The position numbers and the translations under genes were made by a program. A stretch of DNA of 64,000 nucleotides from Litchfieldella xinjiangensis (lineage in GTDB: Bacteria > Pseudomonadota > Gammaproteobacteria > Pseudomonadales > Halomonadaceae): assembly GCF_000759345.1 (NCBI RefSeq), contig NZ_JPZL01000003.1, positions 62,001 through 126,000 of the forward strand. The letters are read 5' to 3'. The notes beneath the pieces were generated by a model. That model saw only the letters and a program-made list of their open reading frames with translations, searched no databases and was not told where the DNA came from. Positions 58,249 through 64,000 of this stretch are shown here, in pieces. Each line of letters begins with the position of its first letter. Within the stretch, counting starts at the first letter, position 1.

Positions 58249-58754
58249 GTCCTTCTCCTGATATCGAAATCGAACCAGCTACCCTTGCGCCCATCTGGCG
58301 TGGTGATGATCACCTGAGCCCGCCATGGCATGAGTGACTCGCTGCATACGCCGATCTGGCCATTTCCGATGAAATGGCCTCGATCCGCCGGCGCCAGGCT
58401 GAAGCGGTTGATGCCCATGTTCATGTTGCGGCCGACGAATTCGACCCGCACCGACTCGACCTCGACCCCATCGACACGCACCTCGATCGGGAAAGGCTCC
58501 AACGGCTGCAGGTCACCGCCCACCTCCAGTTCGAGCCATGCGCTCAAGCCCAGGTTGGCCTCACAGGGCCCCTGCTGGAGATCGCACGGCGTGGAGGGGG
58601 GATACCATGTGACATCCTCGGTACTGCCGCGCAGGTAATAATCGGCCAGGTACCAGAGCGCCACGACCACCGTGACCAGGGTCACGACAATCAGCAGGTT
58701 GAGGAGCGGCGAGCGCGGCGTTTCATCGTCGCTATGCGTAAGCGGGGCGGACAT
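58245..58754 (-). CDS. Membrane-anchored YtkA/FixH-like protein, partner of SCO1
   Basis: The 169-residue protein has one N-terminal helix (about 18-37, LLIVVTLVTVVVALWYLADY) and a periplasmic beta-rich domain. NMNMGINRFSL, a Cys in IGVCSESLMPW and the end GSWFDFDIRRRT recall the YtkA/FixH fold that accompanies copper and oxidase assembly genes. Translation is coupled to SCO1 (ATGA). The family match is by eye and the function is inferred from the neighbour. Confidence 0.6.
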   Translation of the reverse strand: MSAPLTHSDDETPRSPLLNLLIVVTLVTVVVALWYLADYYLRGSTEDVTWYPPSTPCDLQQGPCEANLGLSAWLELEVGGDLQPLEPFPIEVRVDGVEVESVRVEFVGRNMNMGINRFSLAPADRGHFIGNGQIGVCSESLMPWRAQVIITTPDGRKGSWFDFDIRRRT

Positions 58755-58883
58755 TGCGGCGAAAGTCCCTCCGATCGGGGCGGCAAAGCGGTAAGCTTAA
58801 CAGCTATTCGTGCTACTGGGCGCTGCGAAGGGTTGTCGCAGCAAGGTACGGACCTAATTGCCAGGTATTGACTGGGAGGTGAC

Positions 58884-59801
58884 ATGGCCGGCGTCGACAA
58901 CGCCTTGGGACCGCTGTTCCTATTGATTCTACTCGGCGCCGTGCTGGGATGGCGACGCCTGCCGGGGGGCGATTTCTGGCCCCAGCTCGAGCGGATCATC
59001 TACTTCCTTTTGTTCCCGGCCATGCTGGTGTCCACCCTGGCCACCGCCGACGTCAGCCAAGTCCCGGTAACGCGAGTGGCGATCAGCCTGCTCGGCGCCA
59101 TGCTGCTGTTCGCCCTGGTGTTATGGGCACTGCGTCACCGTCTCGGGCTCGGCTCGCCGGCCTTCACCTCGGTCTTCCAGGGGAGCCTGCGCTTCAATAC
59201 CTATGTCGGTGTCGCCGGCGCCAGCGCACTGCACGGCAGTGCCGGGGCCACGGTGGCGGCCGTGGCCGTGGCGCTGATGGTGCCTGTGGTCAATATCCTG
59301 TGCGTGGGCAGCTTCATTGCTGCCGGCACCCTGGGCTCCGCCAGTCTGGGACGCAGCGTGGCCGCCCTGCTTCGTAACCCGCTGATCCTGGCCTGTGTAC
59401 TCGGAATCGCACTTAACCTCACGGGCATCGGACTGCCCGGTTGGAGCGCAGAGGCGGTTGCGTTGCTCGGGCGGGCCGCCTTACCCCTCGGCCTGGTGGC
59501 CGTCGGCGTCGCGCTTCGGCCCCAGGCCTTGATTCGCCTCGACCGGGGCGTGTGGACGGCCAATCTCATCAAGCTGGGCTTGATGCCAGCCCTGGTGCTG
59601 GGGCTGGGGACCGCCCTGGGGCTCGACCCTGTCAGCCGCGACATCACCCTGCTGTTTGCCGCCCTGCCGACCGCCACCTCCGCCTATATCCTGGCGCGCC
59701 AACTCGGGGGCGATGCCGAAATGATGGCGGCATTGATCACCGGGCAAACGCTATTGGCCATGCTGACGCTCCCCCTGTGGATGAGTCTGGGCAGCGCTTG
59801 A
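58884..59801 (+). CDS. AEC-family (auxin efflux carrier-type) permease
   Basis: The 305-residue protein has about ten hydrophobic segments. YFLLFPAMLVSTLATADV, SLRFNTYVGVAGASAL and the C-terminal ALPTATSAYILARQLGGD with ITGQTLLAMLTLPLW are typical of the AEC family. Substrates include organic acids and amino acids in bacteria; it cannot be assigned here. GGGAGGTG precedes the ATG. The Fur-controlled sRNA begins about 78 bp after its stop. Confidence 0.9.
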   Translation: MAGVDNALGPLFLLILLGAVLGWRRLPGGDFWPQLERIIYFLLFPAMLVSTLATADVSQVPVTRVAISLLGAMLLFALVLWALRHRLGLGSPAFTSVFQGSLRFNTYVGVAGASALHGSAGATVAAVAVALMVPVVNILCVGSFIAAGTLGSASLGRSVAALLRNPLILACVLGIALNLTGIGLPGWSAEAVALLGRAALPLGLVAVGVALRPQALIRLDRGVWTANLIKLGLMPALVLGLGTALGLDPVSRDITLLFAALPTATSAYILARQLGGDAEMMAALITGQTLLAMLTLPLWMSLGSA

Positions 59802-59843
59802 GCGCGGCAGAGAAGATACGAATAAAAAATATTCTCGTTACGC

Positions 59844-59872
59844 TTGACCAATCAAATGAGAATGATTATCTT
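59844..59872 (+). promoter_or_regulatory. Sigma-70 promoter overlapped by a Fur box
   Basis: TTGACC (59844-59849) and TATCTT (59867-59872) are 17 bp apart. A 7-1-7 Fur-type palindrome TGAGAAT-G-ATTATCT (59857-59871) covers the spacer and -10 box. It differs from the TGATAAT-n-ATTATCA consensus at two positions. Iron-loaded Fur bound here should block transcription. Confidence 0.8.
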
Positions 59873-59878
59873 AATAAC

Positions 59879-59994
59879 CGTGGCGCTTGCCAGGCGCTAC
59901 ACGCCATCGCAGAGGATGTCAGGTTCTCTGCCATGGTTTCTCCTCATCAAGCTAGTCACGGTCTTACCGCCACCCACCAGGGTGGCGTTTTTTT
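59879..59994 (+). ncRNA. Putative Fur-repressed small RNA (RyhB/PrrF-like in architecture)
   Basis: A transcript from the promoter just upstream would run about 116 bases. It has a 7-bp hairpin at its 5' end (GTGGCGC 59880-59886 with GCGCTAC 59894-59900), an unpaired middle of about 65 bases with pyrimidine-rich stretches (GGTTTCTCCTCATC), and a strong terminator. The middle contains no ORF with a ribosome site. RyhB and PrrF RNAs have this order (Fur box, short transcript, hairpin, target-pairing core, terminator). I could not align the core with either, so the family is unproven. It ends 3 bp before the stop codon of the convergent LysR gene. Confidence 0.7.
59968..59994 (+). terminator. 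Terminator of the Fur-controlled sRNA
   Basis: CGCCACCC (59968-59975) pairs perfectly with GGGTGGCG (59980-59987) around ACCA and is followed by seven T residues. Confidence 0.92.
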
Positions 59995-59996
59995 GT

Positions 59997-60914
59997 TCAT
60001 GACGGCAACGATGGCCAGCCCGTCCGCCAGGGTCCCCGATGCGCAAGCCGCTCACGCAGCAGGTCTGCCAATGCGTTCACGGCCGGGCGCGAACCGGCGT
60101 CGATCTTGCGCGCGAAGTGCAGGCCGGCCTCGCAGCGAGAAAGCTCGGGCAACCCCTCGGCCGCGCCCAATTCGCGCATGGCAGGCGTCAACCGCTCACG
60201 ATCGAGCACGCTGATCGCCAAGCCCATTTCCACGGCTTTCTCCACGGCGTGGATACTGGTACTGGTAAAGACGCCTCGCCAAGCCCTGTCGATACGTTCC
60301 AGCGACTCGATTGCCAGTGTCCGGTAGGGGCAATCTTCTTCATGCAGAGCCAACGGCAGGGGGGTGCGCTCCGCGAGGTCGCCCGCCCTGGGTCCGGCCC
60401 ACACCGGCGAGGTCAGCCATAACGTTTCCCCGCCAGGCAGCGCATGCGGCCTATCCAGGATGACGGCCAGCGTCAAACGGGAGCGCATCAATTGATGTGC
60501 CAGAGAGCCGCTGGTCGCGGTAACGACCTCAAGATGCACGTCGGGGTGCAGGGCCATGAATTCGGGCAGGACATTGCCGAGCAGTTCACGGGCGTAATCT
60601 TCCGGCAGCCCCAGGCGCACCTTACCGCCAAGCCCACGCCCGGTGAAGCGAGACAGCAGCCCATCGTGAAGGCGGAGCAATTCGCGCGACTCCTGCAGCA
60701 GCGATTCGCCGATGGCGGTCGGTCTCACCCCCCGCGATCCGCGCTCGAGCAGACGAGTATCAAGTATCTCCTCAAGCCGCTTGATCTGCATGCTGATGGC
60801 ACTAACGGTGCGATGCCGTTGCTGGGCCGCGGCGGCGAACGAGCCCAATTCAGCGGCCGCATGGAAGCTGCGCAGCAATTCCAGATCCAGCGCAGCCAAC
60901 GAGACTTCAGACAT
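59997..60914 (-). CDS. LysR-family transcriptional regulator
   Basis: The 305-residue regulator has an N-terminal winged helix-turn-helix (LRSFHAAAELGSFAAAAQQR then RTVSAISMQIKRLEEIL) and a LysR effector domain. I take the ATG at 60914 (MSEVSLAALDLELL), the usual LysR distance to the HTH; an ATG 20 codons upstream gives an extra tail. It is divergent from the EamA permease with 87 bp between, the usual arrangement for a regulator and its target. Its 3' end meets the Fur-controlled sRNA. Confidence 0.9.
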   Translation of the reverse strand: MSEVSLAALDLELLRSFHAAAELGSFAAAAQQRHRTVSAISMQIKRLEEILDTRLLERGSRGVRPTAIGESLLQESRELLRLHDGLLSRFTGRGLGGKVRLGLPEDYARELLGNVLPEFMALHPDVHLEVVTATSGSLAHQLMRSRLTLAVILDRPHALPGGETLWLTSPVWAGPRAGDLAERTPLPLALHEEDCPYRTLAIESLERIDRAWRGVFTSTSIHAVEKAVEMGLAISVLDRERLTPAMRELGAAEGLPELSRCEAGLHFARKIDAGSRPAVNALADLLRERLAHRGPWRTGWPSLPS

Positions 60915-61001
60915 ATTGAACCCTGGATGTAAAATTAATCGATTCATTGAATACTGAATTTCGTCCATCCTCAAGGTCCATTCACCGACAAGGAGCCTTG
61001 C

Positions 61002-62018
61002 ATGTCGACGCCCATCGGTTCGCTACTCATCGCCATCGGCTTTGTGGTGTGCTGGAGTTCCGGCTTCATCGGGGGCAGGCTCGCCAGCGAAGCGGCTACG
61101 CCGGTGCTCTCGCTGTTCGCATGGCGCTTCGTGCTGGCTGCCCTGTTGGTCGGGCTCTGGTGGTGGCTCAAGGGGAGCCGGCCCTTAGCGAGACAGGAGA
61201 TGCTGCGTGAGCTGCTGACCGGCAGCCTGACCATGGGCGGCTACCTGCTTGGCGTGATCCTGGCGATCGAGCAGGGCGTCAATGCCGGCATCGTGGCGCT
61301 GATGACCGCGCTGCAACCAATCCTGGCATCGGCCCTGGCAGGCCCCTGGCTGGGTGAGCGCCTCTCCGGCCGCGGCTGGTTGGGCATGATCATCGCCAGC
61401 CTGGGCATGGGTCTATGTGTCGTCGGCGACCTCGCCACCAACGCAACGAGCCCGCCCTTGTGGAGCTATGGCTTGCCCTTGCTGTCGGTGATATCGGTGA
61501 CGTTGGGTAGCTTGCTGACCGTACGCGGGCCCTCGGCGATGTCACTGCCCGCCACGCTGACGATACAACTGACAGGCGCCGCGCTGATCTTCACGCTGGC
61601 TGCGTGGATCGGGGGCAGCCTGGCGTTGCCCCAGACCGATACCGACAGCCTGTGGGCCATCGGCTGGCTGGTGGTCCTGTCGAGCTTGGGCGGATATGGC
61701 CTGTTCGTGGCGAGCTTGCGCCAGCTCGGGGTCACGAAGACCTCGACCCTGGTCTACCTGACCCCGGCGGTGACCCTCGTCTGGACCGCCGCCATGTTCG
61801 GCGAATACCCCGGGTTGTGGGCACTCGTCGGGATGGCGGTGGCGGGCTTCGGGGTCGCGGTGGCTATTCGCAGCGCGCGAAAATCAGATCCCACACCCCG
61901 TGCCCCAGTCGCTCACCGCGCGCCTCGAACTTGGTCAACGGACGAAACGTGGGACGTGGCACGAACGGCATCGTTTCCGAGGTCGCCGTATTACGAAAAC
62001 CCGGCGCAGCGGCCATGA
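61002..62018 (+). CDS. EamA/DMT-family permease with an extended C-terminus
   Basis: The 338-residue protein has ten hydrophobic segments in two EamA repeats ([20 protein letters not shown] at the start; [20 protein letters not shown] in the second). The family usually ends soon after the last helix (around VAIRSARKS, residue 292). Here a Pro/Arg-rich tail of about 45 residues follows, and its codons lie antisense to the trmB 3' end, a 155-bp convergent overlap. GGAG precedes the ATG. It probably exports amino acids or similar metabolites under control of the divergent LysR. Confidence 0.88.
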   Translation: MSTPIGSLLIAIGFVVCWSSGFIGGRLASEAATPVLSLFAWRFVLAALLVGLWWWLKGSRPLARQEMLRELLTGSLTMGGYLLGVILAIEQGVNAGIVALMTALQPILASALAGPWLGERLSGRGWLGMIIASLGMGLCVVGDLATNATSPPLWSYGLPLLSVISVTLGSLLTVRGPSAMSLPATLTIQLTGAALIFTLAAWIGGSLALPQTDTDSLWAIGWLVVLSSLGGYGLFVASLRQLGVTKTSTLVYLTPAVTLVWTAAMFGEYPGLWALVGMAVAGFGVAVAIRSARKSDPTPRAPVAHRAPRTWSTDETWDVARTASFPRSPYYENPAQRP

Positions 62019-62619
62019 TCTCGGCCATCTGCTCGGCGTAGTTCTGCCAATCGGTGGCCATATGGAACACCCCGCCGGGCTTGAGCCGGGTACGAACCAG
62101 TTCGGCGAAAGCCGGCTGAAGGATACGGCGCTTCTGGTGCTTCTTCTTCGGCCAGGGATCGGGGAAGAATAGCTGCAGTGTATCGATCGAGGCTTCGGGA
62201 ATACATTCGTCGAGCACCCGCAAGGCATCCTCACGGTAGACCCGCAGGTTGGTCAGGCCGTGCTTGTCCGCTTCATCGAGTAGCTTGCCGACCCCCGGGG
62301 CATGGACTTCGATACCGATGAAATCGGTATCGGGGTGCGTCTCGGCCTGCTCGATCAGCGAGCCCCCCATGCCGAAGCCCACCTCCACCACGCGTGGCGC
62401 CTGGCGGCCGAACAGCGCGTCCAGATCCTGGCGACCCTCTGCCAGGGTGAGGCCCAGGCGCGGCCAGACTTCTTCCAACCCGCGGGTCTGGGCCGCGGTC
62501 ATGCGCCCTGCGCGCAGTACGTAGCTCTTGATGCCCCGACGATGTAACGGGGCCGGTTCGCCAGGAGCAGCGGAGTGAGAGTCAGTGACCTCAGGCGTCT
62601 CGGAGTATCGGTCGTTCAT
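61864..62619 (-). CDS. trmB: tRNA (guanine-N7-)-methyltransferase
   Basis: The 251-residue Rossmann methyltransferase has motif [25 protein letters not shown] and the family hallmark [16 protein letters not shown], followed by [12 protein letters not shown]. It makes m7G46 in tRNA. The C-terminus [16 protein letters not shown] is intact although the last 155 bp are overlapped by the EamA gene. It lies 27 bp after thiG, as in pseudomonads. Confidence 0.95.
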   Translation of the reverse strand: MNDRYSETPEVTDSHSAAPGEPAPLHRRGIKSYVLRAGRMTAAQTRGLEEVWPRLGLTLAEGRQDLDALFGRQAPRVVEVGFGMGGSLIEQAETHPDTDFIGIEVHAPGVGKLLDEADKHGLTNLRVYREDALRVLDECIPEASIDTLQLFFPDPWPKKKHQKRRILQPAFAELVRTRLKPGGVFHMATDWQNYAEQMAEIMAAAPGFRNTATSETMPFVPRPTFRPLTKFEARGERLGHGVWDLIFARCE

Positions 62620-62646
62620 ACGGCTCGCAGCAGTCGTTGAAAGAAA

Positions 62647-63444
62647 TCAGCCGTTGATGCGGCCGGCAAATGGGGAAGAGGGTTCGGCGCTCTGGCGGCG
62701 TGGCATACGGCCGGCCAGGAATGCCTCGCGCCCTGCCTCCACTGCCTTGCGCATCGCACGGGCCATCAGTTCGGGCTGCCGGGCATGGGCAATGGCCGAG
62801 TTCATCAGCACGGCGTCACAGCCCAGCTCCATGGCCATGGCGGCATCCGAGGCGGTACCGATGCCGGCATCGACCAGCACAGGCACACTGGCGCGTTCGA
62901 CGATCAGGCTCAGGTTGTGCGGGTTCTGCAGACCATGGCCGGAGCCGATCAGCGAGCCCAGCGGCATCACCGCACAGCAGCCCCGCGCTTCGAGCTCCTT
63001 GGCGACGATCGGATCGTCACTGGTATAGACCATGACGTCGAAGCCGTCCTTGAGCAGCTCATCGGCGGCCTTGAGCGTTTCCACCACGTTGGGATACAAC
63101 GTATCGGTATCGCCCAGCACCTCGAGCTTGACCAGTTTGTGGCCATCGAGCAGCTCACGTGCGAGCTTGCAGGTACGCACGGCATCCTTGGCGGTATAGC
63201 AACCGGCGGTATTGGGCAGCAGGGTGTAACGCTGGGGAGAAACCGCGTCGAGCAGGTTGGGCTCGCCCGCCTCCTGACCGAGGTTGGTGCGACGCACGGC
63301 AAAGGTCACGATCTCTGCGCCGCTGGCATCGATGGCTCGTGCCGTCTCGTCGAAGTCCTTGTACTTGCCGGTGCCGACCAACAGTCGCGACGAAAACTCG
63401 CGCCCGGCGATGGTCAGCGGCGGATCCTGAAACGGTAAAGACAT
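62647..63444 (-). CDS. thiG: Thiazole synthase
   Basis: The 265-residue TIM-barrel enzyme has [24 protein letters not shown], the Schiff-base lysine region LVKLEVLGD and [14 protein letters not shown] with [15 protein letters not shown]. It builds the thiazole phosphate of thiamine from deoxyxylulose phosphate, dehydroglycine and ThiS thiocarboxylate. It lies 21 bp after thiS. The last 20 residues form a short polar tail. Confidence 0.95.
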   Translation of the reverse strand: MSLPFQDPPLTIAGREFSSRLLVGTGKYKDFDETARAIDASGAEIVTFAVRRTNLGQEAGEPNLLDAVSPQRYTLLPNTAGCYTAKDAVRTCKLARELLDGHKLVKLEVLGDTDTLYPNVVETLKAADELLKDGFDVMVYTSDDPIVAKELEARGCCAVMPLGSLIGSGHGLQNPHNLSLIVERASVPVLVDAGIGTASDAAMAMELGCDAVLMNSAIAHARQPELMARAMRKAVEAGREAFLAGRMPRRQSAEPSSPFAGRING

Positions 63445-63465
63445 CTATGTCTCCTTGCGCGGTGC

Positions 63466-63666
63466 TCAACCACCGCCAATGGCATGTACGATTTCCACGC
63501 TGTCGCCGTCGGCTAGACGCCGCTCGCTGTGCTGGCTGCGTGGCACGATTTCCTCGTTGACTTCGACGGCAATCCGCCGCTCGGCCAGCCCCAGGGACTC
63601 GACGAGCGCCTGCACCGTGGCAGCGTCGTCTACCGTCGTCTTCTCACCGTTGAGCTGAATCTGCAT
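63466..63666 (-). CDS. thiS: Sulfur carrier protein ThiS
   Basis: The 66-residue ubiquitin-like protein begins MQIQLNGEKTTVDD, has RRIAVEVNEEIVPRSQ and ends in the required C-terminal Gly-Gly (here IGGG), which is thiocarboxylated to donate sulfur to ThiG. The ATG at 63666 gives the family length; an in-frame ATG nine codons upstream is less likely. It is first in thiS-thiG-trmB. Confidence 0.93.
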   Translation of the reverse strand: MQIQLNGEKTTVDDAATVQALVESLGLAERRIAVEVNEEIVPRSQHSERRLADGDSVEIVHAIGGG

Positions 63667-63750
63667 GCCTGCCTCCGAGTCGTCTCGCATCATCGTGGGC
63701 CATGCGGGCCCGCCGAATCGCGGGCCGGTATTTTAACCTCAATCGCCCGC

Positions 63751-64000
63751 TCAGGCATCCCTGTCGGGCCATACGTCCCTGTCGACCAGCTCGGGTCGCT
63801 TGAGAACCGACGGCGTGAAGACGGGCTCATGAACTCCCTCGCGGCGTTGACGCTCGTAATCCTTGAGTACACCGATGGCGATGGGGGCCATGAACAGGAT
63901 CGCGAACAGGTTGGTCGTAGCCATGAGGCCCATTGCCAGGTCGGCGAAGTTCCATACGAATGTCAGATCGGATACCGAGCCAACCATTACCATGACCAGA
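63751..64000 (-). CDS. Alanine/glycine:cation symporter, C-terminal part (runs off the window)
   Basis: The visible C-terminus reads VWNFADLAMGLMATTNLFAI, then a last helix ILFMAPIAIGVLKDYERQR and a polar tail. This matches the end of the AGCS (sodium:alanine symporter) family. The rest lies beyond base 64000, so length and start are not known. A GC-rich stem (GGCCCGC/GCGGGCC) follows the stop on the minus strand without a T-run. Confidence 0.85.
   Translation of the reverse strand, partial: LVMVMVGSVSDLTFVWNFADLAMGLMATTNLFAILFMAPIAIGVLKDYERQRREGVHEPVFTPSVLKRPELVDRDVWPDRDA

Noticed and set aside
59441-60214. Long plus-strand ORF across the AEC gene, the sRNA and the LysR 3' end
   Set aside because: It is an out-of-frame shadow of the AEC gene that continues by chance through the sRNA; it has no start signal or similarity.

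Overview
The window looks like chromosomal DNA of a halophilic gammaproteobacterium of the Halomonas type (Halomonadaceae). The main reasons are: an ectoine-type TRAP transporter teaABCD whose TeaA closely resembles the Halomonas elongata protein as I remember it; acidic, Asp/Glu-rich protein tails; high-GC codon use; and gammaproteobacterial gene orders such as hemCDXY, argH-lptM-lysA-dapF-DUF484-xerC-yigB, engB/cytochrome c4/dsbA, nuoA-N with fused nuoCD, and thiS-thiG-trmB. No database search was possible, so genus-level assignment is inference.

Layout. 1-1826: decayed right end of a genomic island. It holds the tail of a DUF1508/YegP-like gene, a 5'-truncated tyrosine integrase, a 21-codon ORF with its own strong terminator, a DUF4760-like gene and a 3'-end fragment of tmRNA (or a tRNA) that marks the attachment site. 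2016-4519: DapA-family lyase, O-methyltransferase and DUF389 membrane protein. 4786-7133: carboxynorspermidine dehydrogenase and decarboxylase (polyamine synthesis). 7220-7803: a small unknown gene and, upstream on the same strand, an apparent CsrB/Rsm-type regulatory RNA. 7959-13877: retropepsin-like protein, large MscS-family channel, and a two-gene PQQ dehydrogenase with a separate membrane anchor (SldBA-like). 14037-18827 (minus): hemC-hemD-hemX-hemY. 19116-25247 (plus): argH, lptM, lysA, dapF, DUF484, xerC, yigB. 25240-28313: engB (minus), cytochrome c4, dsbA, EEP-family protein. 28518-31697: a TRAP transporter of TakP type. 31775-46770 (minus): the complete 13-gene NADH:quinone oxidoreductase operon. 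46925-52140: yqaA, thiD, dtd, an SDR, an ABC-F ATPase and a TIGR02444-type protein. 52224-55766: teaABCD. 55865-58754: FKBP isomerase, PHB depolymerase-like esterase, SCO1 and a YtkA/FixH-like partner. 58884-64000: AEC permease, a Fur-box-controlled sRNA, LysR regulator, EamA permease, trmB, thiG, thiS and the C-terminus of an alanine/glycine symporter.

How the genes fit together. Several loci suit life under changing salinity: TeaABCD recovers leaked or external ectoine, the MscS channel releases solutes on down-shock, and polyamine synthesis may help protect nucleic acids. Complex I and the PQQ dehydrogenase feed electrons to quinone. Cytochrome c4 carries electrons to terminal oxidases, whose copper site SCO1 may help build. 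The hem cluster supplies haem.

The most notable non-coding signals are two probable regulatory RNAs. One, on the minus strand at 7641-7803, carries seven GGA motifs, three of them in hairpin loops, and a terminator. The other, on the plus strand at 59879-59994, lies behind a -35/-10 promoter overlapped by a near-perfect Fur box and has a 5' hairpin and a T7 terminator, as in RyhB/PrrF-type RNAs.
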